64,000 nt of DNA from positions 1-64,000 of the forward strand of contig CAZSUA010000003.1 in NCBI GenBank assembly GCA_964609655.1, read 5' to 3'. The notes below the pieces were generated by a model, which saw only the letters and a program-made list of their open reading frames with translations, was not told the DNA's origin and did not search any database. The position numbers and the translations under genes were made by a program. The stretch is from JBBRRP01 sp964609655 (GTDB lineage Bacteria; Myxococcota_A; Polyangia; Polyangiales; Polyangiaceae). Positions 1 through 8,833 of this stretch are shown piece by piece. Positions within the stretch are counted from its first letter, which is position 1. Each line of letters opens with the position of its first letter.

Positions 1-833
1 CCGGAATTGTAGCCCCAATCGGATCCAAACGGCTCCCCTACATTCATCAGTACGATGCGCGCCATCGCATCGAAATTGGCTCGATACATGCTGGCTTCAC
101 CGGGGTAGGAGTTGCCGCTGCCATTCAAAATACTGCGCGTGGGATCGGCCCCCAGCACGAGATCGAGCACACTCTTTTGCTGCTTGGCCGCGGTTTGAGC
201 GGGGCTATCACCCACCCTAGCTGTCGGCGGGGCCTGGGGCCCGGTGAAGCCAGCGAACAATCGATTGTAGTTTTCCTCGGGGCTGGGGTTGAGCGGGATG
301 ACTTGGCCCCTCCCCGCCGTGCACACCTTGGTTCCGCTGACGTTCCCGTCGGTCTGGACGGCCATCTGGAGCGAGGGAACTTTGGTGACCGCCTTGGGAG
401 AATTGATCGCAGCGGCGATATATTGGTCCAGGGAAGGGCCGCCCGCGACCTCACCGTCAGCGCGGTTGGTGGCAGCCAAGCAGTGCGTTTCGCCGTTGTA
501 GTGCGCATTACTGGCGCTCGTGGGATCGACCGTTGCGGACACCATGTCGAGGTTCTCAAAGGTAATCAGCTGATCCCGGATGGCGTTGAGCGGCGAACGC
601 ACCTCTGGAAACAGGAAGTCCGTCTCGGTCGCAACGCCGCCACCTGCAGCACGGAAGACGTTTACTTGCCGCGAGACGCCGCTACCGGAATGAAAAAAGA
701 GGACGCGCTTCGGAATGCTCCCCTGTGCATAACCCCCTCGGGGATAGAGAAAGGAAGCCGGTAGGGCGGCACCTGCGCTCAAGAGGCCCATGGCGCGGAG
801 GAAGGCTCGTCTGGGAAGTGCTGGGAATTTCAT
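1..833 (-). CDS. DUF1552 family Tat-exported protein (3' end outside window)
   Basis: The reading frame opens with ATG at 833 and runs off the left edge, giving 277 residues. The N-terminus has a twin-arginine signal (RRAFLRAMG followed by an Ala/Leu-rich core), so export by Tat is likely. The body matches the DUF1552 family: an early 'KRVLFFHSGSGVS' strand, 'LITFENLDM', 'HYNGETHCLAATN' and 'SLDQYIA'. DUF1552 proteins resemble DUF1501/alkaline-phosphatase-fold proteins, but no substrate is established. AAGGA lies 8 nt before the ATG. It sits 14 nt downstream of the broken DUF1592 gene, the usual gene order for these pairs. The family call is firm; the function is unknown. Confidence 0.85.
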   Translation of the reverse strand, partial: MKFPALPRRAFLRAMGLLSAGAALPASFLYPRGGYAQGSIPKRVLFFHSGSGVSRQVNVFRAAGGGVATETDFLFPEVRSPLNAIRDQLITFENLDMVSATVDPTSASNAHYNGETHCLAATNRADGEVAGGPSLDQYIAAAINSPKAVTKVPSLQMAVQTDGNVSGTKVCTAGRGQVIPLNPSPEENYNRLFAGFTGPQAPPTARVGDSPAQTAAKQQKSVLDLVLGADPTRSILNGSGNSYPGEASMYRANFDAMARIVLMNVGEPFGSDWGYNS

Positions 834-847
834 GGGTCAAATCCTTC

Positions 848-2384
848 TCACTGTCCTACGTACCTAAACGCTGGGCTCGTGGCTAAGCTCACCAGGATCT
901 CACGTAAGTCTTTGGTTTGATTGAGCTTTTGAGCCAGCGGCTCTGACTGACACGGCGCTATTTCGTCGCGTGTCACAGACAGCGCGTACCCCATCCACTG
1001 CGCAGCCAAGCAGCTCCCCACCTGCCGGCTGCCAGCTAACTTCTGTCCGAGCTCCAGAGCCCCATTGAACTTGCCGTCCGCGTCGCTCGTGCCAACGATT
1101 TGACCGCTCGGGTCAACCGGCAAGCCGAACTCTTCCGTACGAAAGTGTCCCAGGGCGTCGTAATTCTCGAAGCCAAAGCCGGCACCGTCGATAGCCGAAT
1201 GGCACCCGGCGCAAGTGGGTGAGGCATGGCTCCGCTCCAACTGCTGACGCGTCGTCATCTTTGCGTCACTGGTCAACACCGGAAGTGCCGTATTGATGTC
1301 TGCCGGAGGGGGCGGCGGCGCCGTACATAGAAGTCGATCTAAGACGAACACGCCACGCAAAACAGGCGCCCCGTTGCGCTCGTGCGCGAGCCCCGCCATG
1401 AGCCCCGCTTGGGTCAAAATCCCGGAGCGCCTCTTTGGCGTCCACCTGCGCCCACGTCAATGTCGCACCGGGGAATGCTCCGCCGTAAATAGGCGCCAAA
1501 TTGTCGTTCACGTAGGCGTGAGAGTCTGTGAGTAGGCTTCCAAGATCATGGCCCTCGTCCCAGAAGATGTGGTCAACAAAGCGCTCCGTGGCTAAGCGCA
1601 AGTCGCCCGCCACAGCCGGACTGAAGGCTGGGAATAGGTCTTTTGCTTTGACCATGCCGGCGTCGGCAGCGGCCAGGAGCTCGCCGTCGGGTGTCGAGTC
1701 CGTGAGCAAGTAAGCAAGGCGCGTCGCTAGCTCAAAGTTAGTGAGGGCGTGGCGCCCGCCAAGCGTGTGCTCGACCCGATACAAAAACTGTGGGGACTGG
1801 AGAAGGAACATCTTGCCCAGGATCGCCCGTACGAAATCTTTCCCACACTGCTCTTCGGCAGACGCATCGGCGGGCACGCACGGCGAGAGCAGGCTCAGAT
1901 TTTCTGCTGCAGCGGCAGCGACAATCGCCGCGTTAGCGTTCAGGTTGTCGATCAGCTGTGCGGATGGCGTCTATGCGCGTGCGGTGTTGAGAAAACCCTT
2001 AGCCGCAATCTCCGAAGGCAATATCAAGTTAACATTATTAGCGAACACCCAAGGAAAGAGATCTCGCAACGTATTTCTGTATTCCGTGTTGCCCAGCCGT
2101 GTGAGCGGGGCAGGCCCGGCGGGAACCTCTGTCCCCGTGCACGCCGCAGGCTGAAGCGGGCCCGAGCCACGAGGAGCACTCGGCGCCGCAGTCGGCGAAG
2201 TGGAAACAGCATTGCCCGTACCCAGAGACCCCGGGGCCGGAGCTGCGCCGGGCGCCTCCATCGGGGCTTGCGGCGGCTCTACGAAGTTGGAGGGCACATT
2301 TGCAGTGCAAGCAGGCAGGGCAATGCAGAGGAGCAGCCATCCGCTTGGGCTGGCCTGGCGAGCAGATCGAGACAACGACGCCAT
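848..2384 (-). pseudogene. DUF1592/PSD-PSCyt lipoprotein gene, broken by an in-frame stop and a frameshift
   Basis: The start at 2384 encodes a lipoprotein signal ending in the lipobox LPAC, then a PSD3-like segment (LTRLGNTEYRNTLRDLF). An amber codon (TAG, 1971-1973) interrupts the same frame between 'FLNTARA' and 'TPSAQLIDNLNANAAI'. The frame then continues through the PSD5/PSD4 regions (MFLLQSPQFLYRVEH) until about 1430. There, one extra G in a GAGGCGC context shifts the frame; removing it restores 'KERSGILTQAGL'. The downstream frame carries the cytochrome-like SPTCAGCHSAID motif and the PSD2 C-terminus. Every family domain is recognisable, so the gene decayed recently or carries sequencing errors. 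It is the partner of the DUF1552 gene at 1-833. Confidence 0.8.
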
Positions 2385-2546
2385 GATGGGTCTGAGTACC
2401 TCTCAGCCGCCTAGCTGGCTCATCAAGCTTCAGTTGGTGGGGAGCCTGTATTTTTGCAGGACGACAACCCGGCTTCAATAAACCTCACCGTCGTGGCGGG
2501 CTACACAGCGGCGCCAATCACCACTCCGCTCGTGGGGATTTCGCAG

Positions 2547-3983
2547 TTACTTGAGAATACCAGCGAGTGGACCGCTGCCGGTATTGGGCGCGCCAAACGT
2601 CGTCGCCGGCACTCCGAACGCATTCAAGAGTGTGACGTGAAGCCTGTTGTGGGGTTCGCTATTGTTCCAACCGTACGTGTAGTCCGAATCCCCCGCTGGC
2701 TTGTTCGTTTCCGATCCGAACATGATGTGCTGACCCGTGTTCACGCGGCCCCCTGCTGAGCCAAACAGAAATGCCCGCAAATTAGCCCAATTGTGGTCTT
2801 TGCCGCCCGCCACATCGCTACACCACCAACCGAGGCAATTGTCGAGCAGCGTTGAAGCTCCCTCGTTGACTGCATCCAGGCTCTTCAGAAGCTCCGCAAA
2901 CTCGGTCGCGTACCAGAGGTTCATTTTACTGATACCGTCTGTGTCTTCGATGCCCGCCCTGCCTCCCAGCACGCCTGCGCCTGACCCCGATTCGTGAGAT
3001 AGGGTGTGGTGATCGTTGACAAGATTCAACCAAGCGAAGGTTTGCAGCGATCGAGCATAGGAATATTGCAGCGACGCGATGCGGGTCAGATTGCACGCCA
3101 GGGCGAGTACCATGAGATCGCGCTGCTGTTTCGCGACATTGGGAAAGTTATTGGCGGCACTCGGATCACCATTGGCGGTGAACATCGTTTGCGTGCACGA
3201 CGCAAGGTTGCTCACGGGGGCTACGCTGAGGCCGCGCTCCACCTCACGAAGCATGCTCACATGCTGGTCCAACCGCTGCTTATCGTCTGCTGAGACAACC
3301 GAGCTTACGGCGGTAAATTCATTGATCACAAAGTCCATCACGCTCTTGTCGCGCTTCAGGTTGGCGTCGATCACGCCCGGAGCGGGTGGCGCTACCGTGT
3401 TCGAGAAGAGTCGCGTGTAGGCAGCCTGTGGGCTGTCTTCGGGGGCGATGGGTTGGGCCGGGCCAGCATAGGAAAGGCGAGCAATCGGGTGATTGCCGTA
3501 GCGAACACTGGTTCCAACACCGAACTGGAGTGACTTGTACTTGGTGGTTTGCCCGATGCTCTTGGCCAGTTCCTGATCGAAGGAAATGCCACTCGCCCAG
3601 CCGCCTCCCACGGAAGTCGCAACATCTTCGAACTGTGGATCAGAAGTGCTAGTGACTCCCGTGAGCATCGAAGCAATAGCGCCCGTATGCTGATCGCCAG
3701 CCCCTGCAACTTTGAGGTCGAGCCCAGAAATCACCAGCAGCTTGTTCTTGTAAGGAGTCAGCGGTGCCGTTTCGGCTCCAAACGTGTAGTCCCTGCCTGG
3801 CCCCGAAGGCATGAACTCCGCAAGATTGTTCGAGCCATTCGGGCTGTACACAATCACCAGTCGAGTGTTTGCGGATTGGGCGCGTGCGTTTCTCGGTGAG
3901 AAAATTTCGAGAAACGGCAACCCCACCGCGATCCCACCGGCGCCGTAAAGAAAAGTTCTTCGAGCTGTTCTTCTAGCATTCAT
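2547..3983 (-). CDS. DUF1552 family Tat-exported protein
   Basis: 478 residues, from ATG at 3983 with GAGGA 8 nt upstream. It has a Tat-type signal (ARRTFLYGAGG, then a hydrophobic stretch ending near ARAQ) followed by a full-length DUF1552 domain (VIYSPNGSNNLAEFMP, GDQHTGAIASMLTG, SFDQELA, LGWWCSDVAGGKDH). It is highly similar along its whole length to the next gene upstream (3999-5399), so the two are a tandem duplication. Only 15 bp separate them, so they are probably co-transcribed with the DUF1592 gene at 5396-7201. Compared with its twin it has a Gly-rich insertion (SGSGAGVLGGRAG) near residue 330. Family function is unknown; periplasmic or surface location is inferred from the signal peptide. 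Confidence 0.87.
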   Translation of the reverse strand: MNARRTARRTFLYGAGGIAVGLPFLEIFSPRNARAQSANTRLVIVYSPNGSNNLAEFMPSGPGRDYTFGAETAPLTPYKNKLLVISGLDLKVAGAGDQHTGAIASMLTGVTSTSDPQFEDVATSVGGGWASGISFDQELAKSIGQTTKYKSLQFGVGTSVRYGNHPIARLSYAGPAQPIAPEDSPQAAYTRLFSNTVAPPAPGVIDANLKRDKSVMDFVINEFTAVSSVVSADDKQRLDQHVSMLREVERGLSVAPVSNLASCTQTMFTANGDPSAANNFPNVAKQQRDLMVLALACNLTRIASLQYSYARSLQTFAWLNLVNDHHTLSHESGSGAGVLGGRAGIEDTDGISKMNLWYATEFAELLKSLDAVNEGASTLLDNCLGWWCSDVAGGKDHNWANLRAFLFGSAGGRVNTGQHIMFGSETNKPAGDSDYTYGWNNSEPHNRLHVTLLNAFGVPATTFGAPNTGSGPLAGILK

Positions 3984-3998
3984 GGGACGTTCCTCTAC

Positions 3999-5399
3999 TT
4001 ACTTGAGCACTCCAGCGAGCGGCCCGCTTCCGACCTGGGGATCGCCGAACGTGGTTGCGGGCACTCCAAGGGCATTGAGGAGCGTCACGTGGAGCTTGTT
4101 GTGGGCCTCGCCATTTTGCCAAGCCGTGGGGCTTTCAGCGTTCGAGGTGGTCACCTGCATCCCATACGCGATGTACTGGCCCGTGTTTACCCGCCCGCCC
4201 CCAGAGCCGAACAAGAAGGCTCGCAGGTTGTCCCAAGAATGGTTCCCTCCCTCCGAGACATCACTGCACCACCAACCCAAGCAATTATCGAGCAAGGTCG
4301 CGCCCCCTTCGTTGATCTCATCCAAGCTCTTCAGAAGTAAAGCGAGTTCGTTCGCGTACCAGGCGGTGACCTTGGGCAGGTAAGCTTCGTCATTCGCGTG
4401 CGTCATCGTATGATGATCCTCGACCGCCTGGAGCCAGGAGAACGTCTGCAGCGACCGTGCGTACGAGTATTGCAGCGATGCGATGCGAGTGAGATTGCAT
4501 GAAAGAGCGAGCACCATGAGGTCCCGTTGTTGCTTGGCAACATTGGGGAAGCTATCGGCGACGCTGGGGTCGCCCATCGGACTAAACGTAGTCTGCATGC
4601 AAGACGCGAGATTGCTCACAGGCGTTACCGTGAGGCCGCGTTCGACTTCACGCAGCATGGTCACATGCTGGTCGAGTCGTTGCTTGTCGGCAACCGAGAC
4701 GGCGGCGCTCACGGCCCCAAATTCACTGATCACAAAATCCATCACGCTCTTGTCGCGCTTCAGATTGGCGTCGATCATGGCCGGAGCCGCGAGCGTGGAA
4801 GTGTCGGAAAAGAGCCGTGTATAGGCCGCTTGGGGGCGATCCTCGGGGGCGATGGGCTGAGCCGCTCCCGCATAGGAAAGGCGACCGATCGGGTGGTTTC
4901 CGTAGCGAACGCTGCTTCCGACACCGAATTGAAGGGATTTGTACTTGGTGGTTTGCCCGATGGTTTTGGCAAGCTCTTGATCCACCGAAATCCCACCGGC
5001 CCAGCCGCCGCCAACCGAAGTGGCGACGTCCTCGAACTGCGGGTCATAGCCAGGCTTAATGCCCGTCAACATGCTAGCCATTGCGACGGTGTGTTGGTCC
5101 CCGCCGTCGGTGGCGGTGGGGTGCTTGATCTGAAGACCGGCTAGCACCGTCATCTTGTTCTTGTAAGGTGCGAGTACCGCGGTTTCCGTCCCGAAAGTGA
5201 AGTTCGCTCCGCTCCCTGTTGGCATGAATTCAGCAAGATTGTTCGAGCCGTTCGGACTGTAGACAATCACAAGTCGTGTTGGCGCTGATTGAGCGTGAGC
5301 ACTTCGCGGCAAGAACGACTCCAGAAATGGTAGCCCTACTGCGATGCCGCCGGCACCGCGTAGAAAGGTGCGTCGGGCCGTTCTGCGAAGAGCGTTCAC
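3999..5399 (-). CDS. DUF1552 family Tat-exported protein, coupled to DUF1592 gene
   Basis: 466 residues. The start is taken as GTG at 5399 because it overlaps the upstream stop codon (GTGA) and is followed directly by NALRRTARRTFLRGAGG, a twin-arginine signal. Longer in-frame starts add about 60 residues that belong to the overlapping DUF1592 gene. The mature part is a complete DUF1552 domain (NNLAEFMPTGSG, GDQHTVAMASMLTG, DNCLGWWCSDVSEGG). The 4-nt overlap implies translational coupling with the PSD/PSCyt lipoprotein upstream, which supports a joint function. It is a close paralogue of the next gene downstream. Confidence 0.88.
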   Translation of the reverse strand: MNALRRTARRTFLRGAGGIAVGLPFLESFLPRSAHAQSAPTRLVIVYSPNGSNNLAEFMPTGSGANFTFGTETAVLAPYKNKMTVLAGLQIKHPTATDGGDQHTVAMASMLTGIKPGYDPQFEDVATSVGGGWAGGISVDQELAKTIGQTTKYKSLQFGVGSSVRYGNHPIGRLSYAGAAQPIAPEDRPQAAYTRLFSDTSTLAAPAMIDANLKRDKSVMDFVISEFGAVSAAVSVADKQRLDQHVTMLREVERGLTVTPVSNLASCMQTTFSPMGDPSVADSFPNVAKQQRDLMVLALSCNLTRIASLQYSYARSLQTFSWLQAVEDHHTMTHANDEAYLPKVTAWYANELALLLKSLDEINEGGATLLDNCLGWWCSDVSEGGNHSWDNLRAFLFGSGGGRVNTGQYIAYGMQVTTSNAESPTAWQNGEAHNKLHVTLLNALGVPATTFGDPQVGSGPLAGVLK

Positions 5400-7201
5400 A
5401 GCGTGCCGCCTTGCGAAGCGTTCCGATAAAGAAATGCACCGCTCTGCGTCATGGTCACCAAAAGCTCGCGAATGTCCCCGTTCGAGGTGGCGAACGCATC
5501 CTGCATTTGCCGCAGGGTGCAGCCATCTGCCACGGTTTCTCCGCGGCCAAAGCCGAAGTGAAACCAGTGACTCACGGTACATTGGTTAACCTGTGCGCTT
5601 ATGGAGAGTTTCTGCGAAAGCTCAACAGCCCCGTTGAAGGTGCCATCCACATCGGTGTTCGTGAGTTCTCCGCTCGCATCCACGGGGCGGTTCGCTTCCT
5701 GGCTTCTGTAGGCGCCGACGCCGTCGTAGTTTTCAAAGCCTAGCCCAATCGGATCCATCAAACTGTGGCAACCGGCGCACACAGGGTCAGTGCGGTGCGT
5801 GGCAAAGCGCTGCCGCGTACTCACCGTTGGGTCAAAGGGAGGGATCGCCGGAATATTGGCAGGCGGTGCAGGCGGCGGACTGCAAAATAGCCCATCCCTC
5901 ACAAAGAATCCGCGAGTCACCGGCGAGCTTTGGTCAGGCTTGGCGTGAAGCGCCAACCACCCGGCTTGCGTGAGGATGCCGGCGCGTTCGGTCGCTGGTA
6001 ACGTGACAGCAGTGAGCGTCGCTGAGCCCGGTGCCGCAACTCCATAGATCGGCGCCAACGCATCGTTCACGAAGCCTTGGGTCGAGGTGAGGAGCGAGCC
6101 GAATGTCCCACCACCATCAAACACGACACCTGCCACGAATGCCTCGGATTGCTGCCGCAGCAAAGGCCCAAAATCCGCGGTGAAAGCAGAATAAACCGTG
6201 GGGCTCTTGGCCATGTGATCCATGGCTCCGAACTCGAACCACTGCGAGTGAAAGTTCACCACCGCACCTCGCGCTCGCGGATCCAACAGCAAGCGTCGGG
6301 CTTGTGCAGACACTTCCGCTGGAGTGCTCAGCTGATTGTTCTTCGCTGCGTCGAGGAGCGCCGCATCGGGCATGCTCTGCCAGAGGAAGTACGATAGGCG
6401 TGACGCTAACTCGTAACCGCCAGTTTGCACCACACCCGGCGCCGCAGCCACCACGGGACCACTTGTGTCAGCAACTTCCATTCGATACAGAAATTGCGCC
6501 GTCTGCAGCATGGCTTGCACCAGCATCTCTGCGGCTTGTTGGAAGCCAAACTCCGTCTTCGAAAATTGATAGAAAGCTAAGAGACGCGCTTTTTCATTGA
6601 CGCTGAGTGGACAACGATAGCTGCGACCACCGAAACCGTCGATGAAGCTGGTAGCGCACGCGTCTTCTCCTGTAGCGACGGGATCACAGCCCAAAAGTGT
6701 TGAAAGATTCGCGCCAGCCACCGCCGACGATTGGCGTGCTGCCGTGGCGTATTGTTCGGCCAAAATCTGATTCACCGTTCTTACGGTGGCGCCGTTGTCA
6801 AAGCCCAGCGACCGTTCTTCGGCTACAAATGCCCGGCCGGGTCTCGTGGTGGTGTTCAAGAGATCGCGAACGGTATTGTCGTATTCCGTGTGCGTGAGGC
6901 GGCGCATGGGGGAAGGTCCGGGATTTGGAGCCGCACTTGCGCAGACACTTGCCAGCGGAGGCACGGCAAGAGGGCCCGTGGTGGTGGGCATCGCCGCCGG
7001 CATTCCTCCAGTCTGTCCCCCCGTTCCCGCATTCGGAGTAACCAGGGGACCGTCAGGATTCGTCGCACTCGGAGGAGTGCCGCCTGGGCCATGCGGGTTA
7101 GTAGAGGTCACGGTGCCTTCGCAACCTGTACCCCACAGGAGCAAAGCTCCGAGCGTCAGTGGAAGGCAGGACAATGAAGGGTGTCGACTTCGCAACGGCA
7201 T
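5396..7201 (-). CDS. DUF1592-family lipoprotein with cytochrome-like CxxCH (PSD3-PSD5-PSD4-PSCyt3-PSD2)
   Basis: 601 residues from ATG at 7201, preceded by GGAAGAG at good spacing. A lipoprotein signal (lipobox LLWGTGC) leads into a Gly/Pro/Thr linker. Domains then follow in the usual order: PSD3 (DUF1587, RRLTHTEYDNTVRDLL, about 100-130), PSD5 (DUF1595, about 180-240), PSD4 (DUF1592, about 260-375), PSCyt3 (DUF1588) with a single CAGCH motif near residues 475-479, and PSD2 (DUF1585) at the C-terminus. CxxCH suggests one covalently bound heme c, but a distal ligand is not obvious. The stop codon overlaps the GTG of the DUF1552 partner. The family is expanded in planctomycetes and myxobacteria and has no proven biochemical role. 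Confidence 0.88.
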   Translation of the reverse strand: MPLRSRHPSLSCLPLTLGALLLWGTGCEGTVTSTNPHGPGGTPPSATNPDGPLVTPNAGTGGQTGGMPAAMPTTTGPLAVPPLASVCASAAPNPGPSPMRRLTHTEYDNTVRDLLNTTTRPGRAFVAEERSLGFDNGATVRTVNQILAEQYATAARQSSAVAGANLSTLLGCDPVATGEDACATSFIDGFGGRSYRCPLSVNEKARLLAFYQFSKTEFGFQQAAEMLVQAMLQTAQFLYRMEVADTSGPVVAAAPGVVQTGGYELASRLSYFLWQSMPDAALLDAAKNNQLSTPAEVSAQARRLLLDPRARGAVVNFHSQWFEFGAMDHMAKSPTVYSAFTADFGPLLRQQSEAFVAGVVFDGGGTFGSLLTSTQGFVNDALAPIYGVAAPGSATLTAVTLPATERAGILTQAGWLALHAKPDQSSPVTRGFFVRDGLFCSPPPAPPANIPAIPPFDPTVSTRQRFATHRTDPVCAGCHSLMDPIGLGFENYDGVGAYRSQEANRPVDASGELTNTDVDGTFNGAVELSQKLSISAQVNQCTVSHWFHFGFGRGETVADGCTLRQMQDAFATSNGDIRELLVTMTQSGAFLYRNASQGGTL

Positions 7202-7829
7202 ATTTCTCTTCCTTCGCGCACTGTAGGTACAGGTACGCACGCCTGTGGAGCGCTACCTGACCCTATGAACGGCTCATCAGCTCAACCTGTCACGTAAAGC
7301 TAGCCGGCGCAGACGAGCAGTTCTTCCTCGTTCCCCAAAAAGATCATGCGTAATCCCACCGCCCCCGGCTCAAGTTCTGTCGAGGTTCGGAACCTGAACT
7401 CTCGATTCCGATGTCCAAAGAACCCTTCGACCGTAGCGATACTGGCAGGCAAATTCGAGATAACGGCGCCTGGCGACGGTTTGGCCGTACTGAGGTTCAC
7501 CGACTGCGAATGGTTTCCCGCGCCCTGGAAGAACACGAAATTCGCCGAACGCTCACCGGCGTCAGGCCGGCTTCCGTGACGAACATTTCCGTTGGCTCTG
7601 GGATAGTAAGCATGCTTACTATCTGATCCGACCTGACGGGACGCCTCGGGATTAACAAACTCGCCCATCGGCCGTTTTGCCACAACGCATGTCTCTCGAG
7701 CGGACCTTTGGGAATTCGCCCGCAACCGTGACGGTCGCGCTCGTGGATGGGCAGAAGGGCGCTCCCCCCAAGTGCCCTTCCCGGCCGAGCGCATCGCTTA
7801 CCTCGGGTTTCATCGCGATCCCGGCGACC
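7202..7829. other. Gene-poor stretch with a possible gene remnant
   Basis: About 630 bp between the DUF1592 start and the PilB-like remnant. The minus strand from about 7560 down to 7300 encodes around 80 residues that look protein-like (NFVFFQGAGNHSQSV, EFRFRTSTELEPG, ending ELLVCAG and a stop). It has no convincing start or recognisable family, and the frame upstream of it looks non-coding. I regard this as the 3' remnant of a lost gene, with low confidence. A perfect palindrome at 7602-7623 lies just beyond its upstream side. Confidence 0.35.
7602..7623. repeat. Dispersed palindrome, copy 1
   Basis: A perfect 22-bp palindrome: the core AGTAAGCATGCTTACT flanked by GAT on the left and ATC on the right. 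It lies in non-coding DNA between two gene remnants. Near-identical copies occur at 33918-33939 and 47240-47259. Confidence 0.85.
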
Positions 7830-8660
7830 CGCATCGGCCAAATCTTGGTCGAAATGAACCTGGTGTCCGAGGTCGACCTGACGACCACGCTGGCCAAGAA
7901 GTTCCAGCTCCCGTTCGTCGATCTGGACACTTGCGTCATCAACCTTGCGGCGCTGGAGGAGCTACCTTCCTGCAAACTTCCGACTGCCGCTGGTGGCGCG
8001 CTTCAAAATTATGGCGCTTCTCGACATTGCCGAGCGGCGCAAGCCCCAGGATGGAAAGATTCGTTTTCGCGTCGGAGAAAAGCAGATCGAGCTGCGCGTC
8101 GCGACAATTCCGACCGTCAACAACAACGAAGACATCGTGCTGCGTATCCTGGCCGCCTCTAAACCGTTGCCGCTCGACAACATGGGCATGAGCGCGACGG
8201 TGCTCGAAAATCTGAAGAAAGTCGTGAGCAAACCTTACGGGCTCGTGCTGTGTGTCGGCCCGACCGGCTCCGGCAAGACCACGACCTTGCACGCCGCGCT
8301 CGGCTTTATCAACACCGTCGACATGAAGATCTGGACCGCCGAAGATCCCGTCGAAATCACGCAGCATGGCCTGCGCCAGGTGCAGATTAATCCTAAAATT
8401 GGCTTCACGTTCGCGCATGCGATGCGCGCCTTTTTGCGCGCCGACCCGGACGTGATCATGGTCGGCGAAATGCGTGACCTAGAAACGGCTGGCACGGCCG
8501 TGGAGGCGNNNNNNNNNNCCGGCCACTTGGTGCTCTCGACGCTGCACACCAACAGCGCACCCGAAACGGTCACGCGCCTGATCGACATGGGGCTCGATCC
8601 GTTCACCTTCGCCGATGCGCTGTTGGGGGTTATCGCTCAACGCCTGGCGCGCGGCTCAAA
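7830..8660 (+). pseudogene. Remnant of a type IV pilus / type II secretion ATPase (PilB/GspE family)
   Basis: One frame starts with the MshEN-like N-terminal domain (RIGQILVEMNLVSEVDL, LPFVDLDT). Near 7975 the sense shifts by one base and the protein resumes at 'LPLVARFKIMALLDIAERR', so the segment of about 200 residues that normally separates these parts is missing. The ATPase core follows: Walker A GPTGSGKTTTLHAAL, Asp box (WTAEDPVE), Walker B (DPDVIMVGEMRDLETA) and the His box (GHLVLSTLHTNSAPE). Ten N bases (8509-8518) interrupt it. After 'LLGVIAQRLARG' the family C-terminus is lost. The motifs are well preserved, but the deletion, frameshift and truncation mean it cannot make a working assembly ATPase. 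No pilus genes are nearby. Confidence 0.78.
8509..8518. other. Assembly gap (10 N)
   Basis: Ten undetermined bases between the Walker B and His box of the PilB/GspE remnant. The true gap size is unknown. Confidence 0.99.
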
Positions 8661-8833
8661 CTCTGGAAGTGCAACGGCTGCGGGCAGGCCTCACGGATCT
8701 AAAGCAAGTGCTCGCGGTCTGCAGCCGCTAGCCGGCGTCAAACCAGGCGAACGAACACCGCTGGCCTCGGGGCCGATTTCATTTTGCACGCCAGCTTGAA
8801 TGTCGGTGACAGGCGGGCAATACAAGATCGTCT

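Noticed and set aside
5400..5582. N-terminal extension of the DUF1552 gene at 3999-5399
   Set aside because: It lies inside the DUF1592 coding sequence in another frame; the GTG overlapping the stop gives a proper Tat signal.
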